64,000 bases of DNA from Alkalinema sp. CACIAM 70d (lineage in GTDB: Bacteria; Cyanobacteriota; Cyanobacteriia; Leptolyngbyales; Leptolyngbyaceae). The notes beneath the pieces were generated by a model. That model ran no database searches. It had not been told where the DNA came from and saw nothing but the letters and a program-made list of their open reading frames with translations. Where the stretch lies: positions 24-64,023 of the forward strand of contig MUGG01000169.1 of NCBI GenBank assembly GCA_002148405.1, given 5' to 3'. Positions 42,330 through 50,979 of this stretch are shown here, piece after piece (position 1 is the first letter of the stretch; every line of letters starts with the position of its first letter). The position numbers were made by a program, and so were the translations under genes.

Positions 42330-43730
42330 CTAGCGACCAATGCCGACATACCGGAAGCCAACGCTTTCCAAAAGTGCTTGATCCAAGAAGTTACGACCAT
42401 CAATAATGATGGGAGAAGTCATGCACTTGGCCATTTTGCTATATTCCAAGTGTTGGAAGTCTCGCCATTCCGTCACCAAAACTAGGGCGTCACAACCATC
42501 GGCTAAACGCTCCGGATCGGTTTCCACCACAACATCCGAGAGACCATGGCGCATGCCTGTTTGGGAAATAATCGGATCATAGGCTTTGACCTTAGCTCCA
42601 AGACGAGTCAAATTCTCAATTAAAACTAATGCAGGAGCATCGCGCAGGTCATCGGTATCGGGCTTGAAGGTCAGGCCCAGCAGTCCAACGGTTTTCCCTT
42701 TGAGGATTTTCAACACCTGTTGCAGCTTCTCAATCACAACCATTTTCTGGCGTTCATTGACACTGACAGCAGCTTTAAGCAACTGGGTTTCATAGCCATA
42801 ATCGTCAGCCGTGTGGATGAGTGCTGAAACATCCTTCGGGAAGCAAGAGCCACCCCAGCCCAAGCCAGCATTTAAGAACTTACTACCGATGCGGGAGTCT
42901 AGCCCAATCCCCTTAGCAACTTGCGTCACATCTGCACCAACCCGATCGCAAATGTTCGCGACTTCATTAATAAAACTAATTTTGGTGGCCAGGAAAGCGT
43001 TGGCGGCATACTTAATCATTTCCGCAGAACTCAGATCCGTCACAACCACAGGAACGGGGGAGAGATCTTTCTCTTCTGCAAACTCTCGGTTGATAATTGG
43101 CAGATAGAGCTGCTGCATCAGGCTAATGCCCTTTTCGCTATTGCCGCCTAGCACGATGCGATCGGGGTTGAAGGTGTCATAAACCGCAGACCCTTCCCGC
43201 AAAAATTCTGGATTGCTAACAACATCAAATTCCGGTTCGTTCAAGCTGGGCCGACTCTCTGCCACACCCACACCTGCTAAAACGGGTTCTGCCGCTTGTT
43301 GTTCCGCAACACCATCCAGAACCAACATCCGCACCCAATCACCAGAGCCGATCGGAACCGTTGATTTATTCACAATCACTTTGTAGCCACTTTCCCGCTT
43401 CAGATTGGCCCCAATCCCGCGAGCCACTGCTTCAACATAGCGGGTGTCACTTTCTCCAGTGGGTAAGGCAGGGGTTCCCACCGCAATGAAGAGAACTTGT
43501 CCGTGATCAACCCCCGCAGCTAAATCCGTGGTGAACTCCAACCGCCCCGTTTGGATAGAAGCCTGCATAATCTCAGACAATCCCGGTTCAAAAATGGGAG
43601 ACTGTCCGGACTTCATCAGGTTCACTTTGGCCTCATTATTGTCCACGCAGATGACATGATGACCCACATGGGCAAGGCAAGCACCGGTAACCAAGCCCAC
43701 GTATCCTGTACCAATTACACAAACACGCAT
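42330..43730 (-). CDS. ugd: UDP-glucose 6-dehydrogenase
   Basis: Ugd oxidises UDP-glucose to UDP-glucuronate with two NAD+. The N-terminal Rossmann motif is GTGYVGLVTGACLAHVGH. Others are VGTPALPTG, VVSNPEFLREGSA, FDPRI-like FNPDRIVLG, SFINEVANICDRVGADV and the catalytic Cys296 in GLGWGGSCFPKD, then KTVGLLGLTFKPDTDDLRD. Between residues about 145 and 178 is an insertion (VAEQQAAEPVLAGVGVAE) absent from most homologues. The protein lies downstream of the UDP-xylose synthase on the same strand (183-nt gap), so the two steps may be co-regulated for polysaccharide precursor supply. Confidence 0.95.
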   Translation of the reverse strand: MRVCVIGTGYVGLVTGACLAHVGHHVICVDNNEAKVNLMKSGQSPIFEPGLSEIMQASIQTGRLEFTTDLAAGVDHGQVLFIAVGTPALPTGESDTRYVEAVARGIGANLKRESGYKVIVNKSTVPIGSGDWVRMLVLDGVAEQQAAEPVLAGVGVAESRPSLNEPEFDVVSNPEFLREGSAVYDTFNPDRIVLGGNSEKGISLMQQLYLPIINREFAEEKDLSPVPVVVTDLSSAEMIKYAANAFLATKISFINEVANICDRVGADVTQVAKGIGLDSRIGSKFLNAGLGWGGSCFPKDVSALIHTADDYGYETQLLKAAVSVNERQKMVVIEKLQQVLKILKGKTVGLLGLTFKPDTDDLRDAPALVLIENLTRLGAKVKAYDPIISQTGMRHGLSDVVVETDPERLADGCDALVLVTEWRDFQHLEYSKMAKCMTSPIIIDGRNFLDQALLESVGFRYVGIGR

Positions 43731-43913
43731 AGAAAGTCCTCAAAGGGAAAGTTACAACAACAACAAATCACGAAGGCGTTACTGAATCCTTGGACTGAGC
43801 CTTGTGGACTGAGCCTTGAGTGACCCTTCGCTAATGCCCTTTAGTTAATAGCGTGCCCCCAAAATCCTGAAACTAGCGAGCGCTGCTTTCACCGCCTTTG
43901 GGGGTAAGTTTGG

Positions 43914-44873
43914 CTAGCGACCCAAAACAGCAGCGGCAGCCACCCGATCGCCTAGACGTTGCCGAAAATCTTCGATCGTGTAGTGTAAGCCTTCCTTTAA
44001 AGGCACTTTAGGTTCCCAACCAAGGTATGTCTTGGCGCGGGTAATGTCCGGTTGACGGCGACGGGGATCGTCCTGGGGCAGGGGTTCAAACTTTAAGGGT
44101 GCATCAGGATTGATCATGTCCTGAATCGTTTTCGCCAATTCCAGAATCGTGTATTCCCCTGGATTTCCCAAGTTAACCGGGCCAATGTAATCGCTGTTCA
44201 TCAAGCGAATAAAGCCTTCAACCAAGTCCGAAACATAGCAAAAACTGCGGGTTTGCGATCCATCGCCGTAGACCGTTAGGGGAATGCCTTGCAGGGCTTG
44301 GACAATCAGGTTACTCACCACCCGACCATCGTTTTCCAGCATGCGGGGGCCGTAGGTGTTAAAAATTCTCACCACTCGGATGTCCACATCGTTTTGGCGG
44401 TGATAGTCAAAGGCCAAGGTTTCTGCAACTCGTTTCCCTTCGTCGTAACAACTCCGAATGCCGATCGTGTTGACGTTACCGCGATACTCTTCCGGTTGGG
44501 GATGCACTTCCGGATCGCCATAAATTTCCGAAGTGGATGCCAAGAAAAAGCGGGCCTTCACCCGTTTTGCTAATCCCAACATGTTGAGCGTTCCCATCAC
44601 ATTAGTTTTGATGGTTTTGACGGGATTGTATTGGTAGTGAACGGGCGATGCGGGACAAGCTAAATGGTAAATTTGATCCACTTCTAAGCGGATCGGTTCC
44701 GTGACATCATGGCGAATCAGCTCAAAATTAGGATTTCCGAGCCACTGACCAACATTGTGCTTGTTGCCCGTATAAAAGTTATCGAGACAGATCACTTCAT
44801 GACCCGCCACCATTAACCGATCGATCAAATGGGAACCGAGGAAGCCTGCGCCGCCTGTCACTAAAATTCGCAT
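43914..44873 (-). CDS. UDP-glucuronate decarboxylase (UDP-xylose synthase) family SDR
   Basis: The 319-residue extended SDR starts MRILVTGGAGFLGSHLIDRL. It carries YHLACPASPVHYQYNPVKT, the UXS-type STSEIYGDPEVHPQPEEY with the Glu at residue 116, and the catalytic pair Tyr143 and Lys147 in CYDEGK, then RIFNTYGPRM and GDGSQTRSFCYVSDLVEG. This matches UDP-xylose synthases that decarboxylate UDP-glucuronate. Its substrate is the product of Ugd, encoded just downstream. The C-terminal part lacks large extensions. Confidence 0.93.
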   Translation of the reverse strand: MRILVTGGAGFLGSHLIDRLMVAGHEVICLDNFYTGNKHNVGQWLGNPNFELIRHDVTEPIRLEVDQIYHLACPASPVHYQYNPVKTIKTNVMGTLNMLGLAKRVKARFFLASTSEIYGDPEVHPQPEEYRGNVNTIGIRSCYDEGKRVAETLAFDYHRQNDVDIRVVRIFNTYGPRMLENDGRVVSNLIVQALQGIPLTVYGDGSQTRSFCYVSDLVEGFIRLMNSDYIGPVNLGNPGEYTILELAKTIQDMINPDAPLKFEPLPQDDPRRRQPDITRAKTYLGWEPKVPLKEGLHYTIEDFRQRLGDRVAAAAVLGR

Positions 44874-44971
44874 AATTGTACGTTGTAAGGGTCGTGAGTA
44901 CAGATTCTGTCCATCCGATCATTAATCCGGTCAACTCTCTCGAAAAAAGCGAGTCGGGAAACGTTCACGAT

Positions 44972-45010
44972 GGAGTGAATACAAGACCAAGGGAGTAAAT
45001 ACAAGACCAA
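44972..45010. repeat. Two-copy 20-bp direct repeat upstream of uxs
   Basis: GGAGTGAATACAAGACCAA (44972-44990) is followed by G and a second copy GGAGTAAATACAAGACCAA (44992-45010) with one mismatch. It lies 99 nt upstream of the UDP-xylose synthase start on the minus strand, in the 299-nt lepA-uxs spacer. It may be a binding site in its promoter region or a local duplication. Confidence 0.7.
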
Positions 45011-45172
45011 GTTTTTACCTTAAAATTTTGCCTTCAGACAATCTGAGCCAAAACTTTTACAGCAATCTCTCAATCAATCCCGATGACACAGGCAAGCTAG
45101 CATAAGTCACCACCTGTGTCTGCCCTTACAGAATAATTTATGAAAGCTTGATGAAGTCATCAGTGAAATCGA

Positions 45173-46993
45173 CTAGCCTTTGTTTTCCTGGCCAATCTTC
45201 AAGACTGCCATAAAGGCTTCTTGCGGTACATCAACGGTCCCGATCGCCTTCATCCGTTTTTTACCTTTGGCTTGCTTTTGCAGCAATTTCTTCTTCCGGG
45301 AAATATCCCCACCGTAACACTTGGCCAAAACGTCCTTCCGCAGAGCAGGGATATGTTCACTGGCGATGACTTTGCTGCCGATCGCGGCCTGAATGGGAAT
45401 TTTGAACTGGTGCCGGGGAATCAGTTCCTTCAATTTCTCTGTCAAAGCACGACCGACACCATAGGCCTTATCGCGGTGCACGATCGTGGCCAAGGGATCA
45501 ACGGGATCGCCGTTAATCAGAATGTCTAAGCGAACCAGATTATTTTCTCGATAGCCGATGAGCTGATACTCCATGCTGGCATAGCCGCGCGATCGGGATT
45601 TCATCTGGTCAAAGAAATCAGTCACCACTTCGGCGAGGGGGAGTTCATAAATTAACGTGGTGCGCCCTGGGGTGAGGTATTTCATGTCCTTAAAAATACC
45701 GCGCCGCGTTTGGCAGAGCTCCATCAACGTACCGACGTAGGTTTCCGGTGTGATGATATCGACTTGGACATAGGGTTCTTCAATTTTTTCGCGATACTGG
45801 GGATCGGGTAAATGGCTGGGGTTGTCTATGAGCAAGACCTCACCCTTAATGGTGGTGACGCGGTAGACCACCGAGGGAGCTGTCGTAATCAGGTCGAGGT
45901 TGTACTCCCGCTCCAGCCGTTCCTGGACAATTTCCATGTGCAGGAGACCCAGGAAGCCGCAACGGAACCCAAACCCCATCGCACTGGATGTTTCTGGCTC
46001 AAAGCTGAGGGCTGCATCGTTCAGCCGTAACTTATCTAGCGCTTCCCGCAGGTCGGGGAACTGGTCAGCGTCGGTGGGGAAGAGGCCGCAGAAGACCATA
46101 GGTTTAGCTTCGACGTAACCCGGTAGGGGATCGGGGGCAGCCTTCGTGGCGATCGTAATTGTGTCGCCCACCCGAGCATCCCCTACGGCTTTAATCGAGG
46201 CAGCTAGATATCCTACTTCCCCAGCATGGAGGCTATCTACCCGAACTTGAGTCGGAGCTAGTACCCCCAGTTCATCAATGACGTATTCCTTGCCAGAGGC
46301 CATGAAGCGAACTTTATCGCCAACATTGACCACACCATCCATGACGCGGAAGTAAACGACCACCCCGCGATAGGCATCGTAGTAGCTATCAAACACAAGG
46401 GCCCGCAACGGCTGATCGATCGTGTCCTGGGGCGACGGAACTTTACGAACAATCGTTTCTAGGATTTCGGGTACGCCAATGCCTTCCTTAGCAGACGCCA
46501 AAATAGCTTCGCTACAATCCAGGCCGACCACTTCTTCGACTTCCTCACGGACGCGATCGGGTTCAGCCCCCGGCAGGTCAATTTTATTGAGAACCGGGAT
46601 AATTTCCAGATTGTGTTCCAACGCCAAGTACACATTGGCCAGGGTTTGTGCTTCCACCCCTTGGGACGCATCCACCACCAACAAAGCCCCTTCGCAGGCC
46701 GCTAGTGATCGGGACACTTCGTAGGAAAAGTCAACGTGCCCCGGCGTGTCAATCAGGTTAAGGATATAGTCCTGACCGTCTTGGGCTCGATATTTCATCC
46801 GAGCAGCTTGCAACTTAATGGTGATGCCACGTTCCCGCTCCAAGTCCATGTTGTCTAGGAATTGCTCCTTCATCTCCCGAGCTTCCACGGTGCCGGTGTC
46901 TTGCAAGAGCCGATCGGCTAAGGTGGATTTGCCATGATCAATGTGAGCGATGATAGAGAAGTTACGAATTCGGTTGACGGGTACGTCGGTCAT
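45173..46993 (-). CDS. lepA: Elongation factor 4 (back-translocase)
   Basis: LepA is a ribosome-associated GTPase related to EF-G, conserved in bacteria and chloroplasts. The G motifs are AHIDHGKSTLADRL (G1), ERERGITI (G2), DTPGHVDFSYEV (G3) and NKIDLPGAEPD (G4). The C-terminal LepA-specific domain carries VIASEHIPALRKDVLAKCYG and KKLLQKQAKGKKRMK. The 606-residue length is standard. The start codon is the ATG at 46993 (MTDVPVNRIRNFSIIAHIDH). It may be preceded in a transcript by a small membrane-protein frame. Confidence 0.97.
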   Translation of the reverse strand: MTDVPVNRIRNFSIIAHIDHGKSTLADRLLQDTGTVEAREMKEQFLDNMDLERERGITIKLQAARMKYRAQDGQDYILNLIDTPGHVDFSYEVSRSLAACEGALLVVDASQGVEAQTLANVYLALEHNLEIIPVLNKIDLPGAEPDRVREEVEEVVGLDCSEAILASAKEGIGVPEILETIVRKVPSPQDTIDQPLRALVFDSYYDAYRGVVVYFRVMDGVVNVGDKVRFMASGKEYVIDELGVLAPTQVRVDSLHAGEVGYLAASIKAVGDARVGDTITIATKAAPDPLPGYVEAKPMVFCGLFPTDADQFPDLREALDKLRLNDAALSFEPETSSAMGFGFRCGFLGLLHMEIVQERLEREYNLDLITTAPSVVYRVTTIKGEVLLIDNPSHLPDPQYREKIEEPYVQVDIITPETYVGTLMELCQTRRGIFKDMKYLTPGRTTLIYELPLAEVVTDFFDQMKSRSRGYASMEYQLIGYRENNLVRLDILINGDPVDPLATIVHRDKAYGVGRALTEKLKELIPRHQFKIPIQAAIGSKVIASEHIPALRKDVLAKCYGGDISRKKKLLQKQAKGKKRMKAIGTVDVPQEAFMAVLKIGQENKG

Positions 46994-46999
46994 AGGACT

Positions 47000-47221
47000 T
47001 TAATGCATCCAAAGTGAAAGCAAAACAAGGGTTAGCAAAACATTTGCAGCTAGGGCACAACCCATTAGAGCAGATTGCTTAAAATATTTTAATGCTTTCT
47101 GTTGATGTGATTGGTAAACTCTGCGATCAGGCCGAGAGTCCCTAAGCGGAGAATTCTTAAGCTGAAGGTTCTTAAATTGAGCTAGCCATTGGGAGTGGCT
47201 CCCAAGTTCCCAGCCCAACAA
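47000..47221 (-). CDS. Possible small membrane protein upstream of lepA
   Basis: The frame ends six bases before lepA and encodes up to 73 residues. The C-terminal half (KALKYFKQSALMGCALAANV and then LLTLVLLSLWMH) looks like a real single transmembrane helix preceded by a charged segment. The only starts are TTG or similar at 47221, and no clear ribosome binding site is seen. It may be a truncated gene or an upstream leader frame. No family is recognised. Confidence 0.35.
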   Translation of the reverse strand: MLGWELGSHSQWLAQFKNLQLKNSPLRDSRPDRRVYQSHQQKALKYFKQSALMGCALAANVLLTLVLLSLWMH

Positions 47222-47403
47222 CCTATCCTAAATTCAGATGAGAGGTGAGTTAACACCAGCATTATGGGTTAACACTAGATAGAGGGAGCTTGCAACCAAA
47301 GCTCTAGTTTTCCTTGTCCCAAAGATCTTTCCTCTCTGCCGCTAGAGTTGGCAAACTTAAATTCCTCTCCCTTAACAACTAGTTATCCTTCAAAGATTGT
47401 GCT

Positions 47404-48810
47404 ATGGCAGCTCCGATCGATTCCTCCGGTATCGTCTCGCCCACCACAAATCTTGGCACTTGCCCAGACTTGTACCATCGCTTATTAACCCGGATTGCTT
47501 GGAGCATTCGCCGCACCTTGGATCTCAAAACGATCTATCAGCAGACGGTGGATGGTCTAGGGCAAGCATTGAATGTAAGTCGTTGTTTGATTTATTCGAT
47601 CGATCTCGATCAATCTGTGGCATTGGTGGAGGCTGAGTACCACCAGGAAGGATTACAGTCTTGGGTCAATACGGTGGTGACTTTAGCCCAAGATGTCAGC
47701 TTGCAGAAGGCATTGGACAGTTTGCGCCCAGCTCCTGCGGATGTCCACTTTGAAGTGAGTGGGTTACTGGATGACTGTTGTGTCATTGCCGACGCCTTTC
47801 CCATCGACAATGTAGTCTATGAGCGCCTAGTCGTCGCCACGGGGCACCAGGATCAACCCAACGGCTTCATTGTGCTCTGCCGTTGCCATCAGACTCATCA
47901 ACCGTGGACAGAGGCGGAAATCGCTTTTTTGGAAGAATTAGCCGATCAAGTAGGCACCGCGATCGCCCATGCCAGCCTCTTCCAGCAATTGCAACGGGTC
48001 AACCATAGCTTAGTCCGGAAACAAGAAGCGCTAGAAGACGCCCGAGAGCGCGCGGAGGAAGCGTCTCGGCTCAAGAGTGAGTTTTTGGCCAATACGTCCC
48101 ACGAGCTGCGCACTCCGTTGAATGGCATGATTGGCTTTTTGAAGTTGATCATGGATGGGATGGCGGACGATCCCGAGGAGCAGCGGGAATTCTTAGAAGA
48201 AGCGCTGAAGTCAGCGGAGCATTTGCTGGACATTATTAACGATGTGTTGGATCTGGCCAAAATTGAAGCAGGCAAGCTCCAGATCGATCTCAGTCCGGTG
48301 AACTTAAACGAAGTTCTTCAGCAACTTGAGCGATCGCAGGCTACGTCCGCCAAGCAAAAAGGACTCACCTTTGATCTGCAAATGCCCAGCACCCACGATG
48401 AAGTGATTGTCTACGCCAACTACCAACGGCTCTATCAAGTCTTGATTAACCTTGTGGGCAATGCGGTCAAGTTCACCCACGAAGGCGGCATTACCATCAG
48501 CACCGAATTTGTCCGTAAAAAGACCACGGTGCAAAATCAGGAATGTCCTGGCTTGGTGATGATTCGAGTAGCAGATACAGGAATTGGAGTGTCGTTAGAA
48601 AAGCAAGATCGCCTCTTCCAGTCCTTTAGTCAAATTGATGGGTCTTTGACGCGCCGATATGGTGGTACGGGCTTAGGTTTGGCCATTTCTCAAACGTTAG
48701 TCCACGAAATGGGGGGTGAAGTTAATTTCTACAGTATGGGGGAAGGTCTTGGATCAACGGTGACGTTTACCGTGCCCTTATTCCAAGAACCTGTGGCGAT
48801 CGCAAGCTGA
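47404..48810 (+). CDS. GAF-domain sensor histidine kinase
   Basis: The 468-residue soluble kinase has a GAF domain at about residues 38-195 (LDLKTIYQQTVDGLGQALNV ... AFLEELADQVGTAIAHA). A coiled-coil linker follows, then the HisKA H-box SEFLANTSHELRTPLNGMIG with phospho-acceptor His233. The ATPase domain has the N box QVLINLVGNAVKFTHEGG, the G1 box VADTGIGV, the F box RLFQSFSQ and the G2 box GGTGLGLAIS. The GAF Cys are Cys20, 61, 125, 126, 159 and 161; none is clearly in a bilin-binding position. No response regulator is nearby. It ends 2 nt before the convergent Cys4 gene. Confidence 0.92.
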   Translation: MAAPIDSSGIVSPTTNLGTCPDLYHRLLTRIAWSIRRTLDLKTIYQQTVDGLGQALNVSRCLIYSIDLDQSVALVEAEYHQEGLQSWVNTVVTLAQDVSLQKALDSLRPAPADVHFEVSGLLDDCCVIADAFPIDNVVYERLVVATGHQDQPNGFIVLCRCHQTHQPWTEAEIAFLEELADQVGTAIAHASLFQQLQRVNHSLVRKQEALEDARERAEEASRLKSEFLANTSHELRTPLNGMIGFLKLIMDGMADDPEEQREFLEEALKSAEHLLDIINDVLDLAKIEAGKLQIDLSPVNLNEVLQQLERSQATSAKQKGLTFDLQMPSTHDEVIVYANYQRLYQVLINLVGNAVKFTHEGGITISTEFVRKKTTVQNQECPGLVMIRVADTGIGVSLEKQDRLFQSFSQIDGSLTRRYGGTGLGLAISQTLVHEMGGEVNFYSMGEGLGSTVTFTVPLFQEPVAIAS

Positions 48811-48812
48811 CC

Positions 48813-49052
48813 CTAGTCAGATGAACAGTCGGGCTTAGGCCGATCGGTGCTCCAAGCCCACCAAACCGTGGTGCAATCACACTGATAGAATTCCTGATAC
48901 TTGCGACCGTCATCGGTATACACGGGCGAGCGACGGTTGAGCCAGACTTGCTTGGCTTCCCGAGGGGACTTAGCACAGGTTGGACATTGGAAACCACGGG
49001 CATGAACGGCCGCTTCTGTCCAAAGGGGAGGAACCAGGGAAAAAGCATCCAT
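48813..49052 (-). CDS. Small Cys4 protein, conserved in cyanobacteria
   Basis: The 79-residue product starts MDAFSLVPPLWTEAAVHARG and has two Cys pairs, C23-x2-C26 (CPTC) and C58-x-C60 (YQCDC), a probable zinc-ribbon arrangement. The end includes VWWAWSTDRP, which I recall as a conserved cyanobacterial motif. No function is assigned. It overlaps no other gene but sits back-to-back with the histidine kinase. The start is ATG 49052. Confidence 0.75.
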   Translation of the reverse strand: MDAFSLVPPLWTEAAVHARGFQCPTCAKSPREAKQVWLNRRSPVYTDDGRKYQEFYQCDCTTVWWAWSTDRPKPDCSSD

Positions 49053-49382
49053 AGTTTGGCTAATTGTCAGTTTTTTTGAGGCAATGTCGAGTCAGTTCAC
49101 CCTCTGATTGGACGATCGCCTAACGCAGCAAGAAACGGCATCCGACCCCGTTCATCAATCGTGAGAATGCCCATGGGTCATTGCCTCAAGAATAGGTCGA
49201 TCGTAACACAACCACACTGGGCTCGATCGATTGCCAGAGTAGCGGTTGCAAGCATTGTTAGGGTTGATAGCCAAGTTTGTGAAGGGCTGGGGCAACGAAC
49301 TGAAGCGTATCGAGCCCGCAAATTATTGACTACTTTATACTGGTGAGTATCACCCACAGACTTCAGGAGTTGGTTCACGATA
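49053..49382. other. Intergenic region between the Cys4 gene and a Uma2 gene
   Basis: The region is 330 nt and divergent. Short frames on both strands (49161-49346 and 49178-49378) overlap each other without ribosome binding sites or conserved motifs, so I take neither as a gene. The sequence is rich in GATCG. AGGAG lies about 16 nt before the Uma2 start. Confidence 0.45.
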
Positions 49383-50081
49383 ATGACCGCCCACCTGAAA
49401 TACCCGCTTCCTTCGACCGAAGAATTACCTTGTTCGGATGATACGCCGGTGGATAACGAAGATCAGAATCTATTGCCCAATTTACTTCTGCTACTTCTGA
49501 CAAGCCTTTGGGCCGATCGGATGGATTGGTACTTTGGGGCTGATATGGCGATTTATCACACGACTGGGGTGAGTCCGAAGGTGCCCGTCGTGCCAGATGG
49601 CTTCTTGAGTCTTGGGGTTGAACGCCAAAAAGGTGGCAAGTCACGCCGTAGCTATGCAACCTGGGAAGAAAATGAGGTTGTTCCCATTTTTGTTTTGGAA
49701 ATGGTGTCCCATCGTCCGGGGGATGAGTATGACGAGAAGCTCTCTCTCTATGCCAATTTGGGCGTTTTATATTACCTGATTTATAATCCGGAGTTTTGGC
49801 AACGGGACAGGCATCAACCGTTTGAACTCTATAAATTAGTTGAGGGTGAATATCGGCTGCAAATTGGTGAACCTTATTGGATGCCGGAAGTGGGATTGGG
49901 AATTGGACGCTATCAAGGGACGATCGGCGGGATTGAGAAAGAGCTTTTAACGTGGTTTGATGCCAAGGGTAATCGCTACTTGAGTGCGGAAGAACGGGCC
50001 GATCGAGAACAAGCGCAGCGGGAGCGATTGGAAGCCTATTTACGATCGCAGGGCATTGACCCCGATCGATTGCCGGAGTAG
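49383..50081 (+). CDS. Uma2 family (DUF820) protein, second copy
   Basis: The 232-residue protein is a full-length DUF820 domain. Recognisable segments are MAIYHTTGVSPKVPVVPDGF, WEENEVVPIFVLEMVSHRPG, and EKLSLYANLGVLYYLIYNP. The PD-(D/E)XK acidic positions correspond to VPDGF and the LEMVS Glu. A helical Arg/Glu/Gln tail (ADREQAQRERLEAYL) ends in LRSQGIDPDRLPE, a tail common in the family. The function is unproven; members are presumed nucleases. The 3' end is repeated at 50845-50888 beyond the opposed Uma2 gene. The ATG at 49383 gives MTAHLKYPLPSTEE. Confidence 0.85.
   Translation: MTAHLKYPLPSTEELPCSDDTPVDNEDQNLLPNLLLLLLTSLWADRMDWYFGADMAIYHTTGVSPKVPVVPDGFLSLGVERQKGGKSRRSYATWEENEVVPIFVLEMVSHRPGDEYDEKLSLYANLGVLYYLIYNPEFWQRDRHQPFELYKLVEGEYRLQIGEPYWMPEVGLGIGRYQGTIGGIEKELLTWFDAKGNRYLSAEERADREQAQRERLEAYLRSQGIDPDRLPE
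50038..50081 (+). repeat. 44-bp direct repeat, left copy
   Basis: This is the 3' end of the second Uma2 gene, ending at its stop codon. The same 44 bp, with a single mismatch, recurs at 50845-50888. The two copies flank the opposed Uma2 gene. Confidence 0.9.
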
Positions 50082-50094
50082 AACCACTTATCGA

Positions 50095-50805
50095 TTAGCC
50101 TAATGCATCTGGATCAACGCCCAACTCGCGCAATTTTGCTGCCAATCGATCGTGGGATTCCGTTAGCCGATCGTGGGATTCCTCTGGGGTCAAAACTAAT
50201 TCCCCTGACGCGGTGAAAAACCGTAACTGCTGCTCATAAACACCCAAATACAATCCCAACTGTTGACTCCACAACAGCCCTACGGCATTTGGGACGATCG
50301 CTTCATATTGTCCATCGACTAGGTGAAAGCCTTGAAATTCCAGACTTTCTGGATCAAACCAAAAATAATCAAGGGTACGAAACGTGTCTTGATAGAGTTG
50401 TTTTTTGAAACCGCGATCGGTGGTAGCCGTTGAATCTGACAATAACTCGACAATTACATGGGGATATTGACCATTTTCCTCCCACACGACCCAACTCTTA
50501 CGCGGACGTTTTTCAGCCCCCAGAACAACAAAGAAATCCGGCCCCCGGAAATCTTCTGACTTGCGTTGACGCGGGCTATAGTAAATCGTGAGGTTTCCAG
50601 CACAGAAATAATCTGCTCTGTCGCGCCACAGCCATTCGAGACATTTCAGTAGCAGTACCAGTTGCTGCAAATGTAGAGAACTTTCCAAGGGTGGCTCGTC
50701 ACTGTATAAGTCTCCAGGCGGCACTACCACATCCTTCCAATCACTGTCACTGGCGATCGCTACGGATGGGTTTTCGGTTGTGAGATTATTAGCTGAAATT
50801 GTCAT
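50095..50805 (-). CDS. Uma2 family (DUF820) protein, third copy
   Basis: The 236-residue protein is another DUF820 member. It has LLLKCLEWLWRDRADYFCAG, the acidic position in RGPDFFVVLG, WEENGQYPHVIVELLSDSTA (Glu of the ELLS motif) and DYFWFDPESLEFQGFHLV. The tail has two copies of ESHDRL and ends KLRELGVDPDALG, typical of the family. It is on the opposite strand and tail-to-tail with the second copy (13 nt between stops). The sequence is clearly different from the second copy, so it is not a recent inverted duplicate. The role is unknown. Confidence 0.85.
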   Translation of the reverse strand: MTISANNLTTENPSVAIASDSDWKDVVVPPGDLYSDEPPLESSLHLQQLVLLLKCLEWLWRDRADYFCAGNLTIYYSPRQRKSEDFRGPDFFVVLGAEKRPRKSWVVWEENGQYPHVIVELLSDSTATTDRGFKKQLYQDTFRTLDYFWFDPESLEFQGFHLVDGQYEAIVPNAVGLLWSQQLGLYLGVYEQQLRFFTASGELVLTPEESHDRLTESHDRLAAKLRELGVDPDALG

Positions 50806-50844
50806 CAGCGAAACCTCAGGGAGGGGTTATGCTCAGCTTAACGC

Positions 50845-50888
50845 ATTTAAGATCGCAGGGCATTGACCCCGATCGATTGCCGGAGTAG
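50845..50888 (+). repeat. 44-bp direct repeat, right copy
   Basis: This copy matches 50038-50081 at 43 of 44 positions and encodes the same terminal LRSQGIDPDRLPE and stop, but with no upstream Uma2 coding sequence. It is therefore an orphan gene end. Confidence 0.9.
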
Positions 50889-50979
50889 GGCACGATCGGG
50901 CAGCAATTGGCATTTCCAGAGTTGATCGCCCAGTTGTTTGGGGGCTGCGGCGGCAGAAGATCGCACGCTGGACTTTTAT

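Noticed and set aside
43856..43904. Stem CCCCCAAA/TTTGGGGG between ugd and uxs as a terminator
   Set aside because: The loop is long and no T run follows on the minus strand, so evidence is too weak to list.
49161..49378. Two overlapping frames before the second Uma2 gene
   Set aside because: They oppose each other, with no ribosome binding site and no protein-like features.
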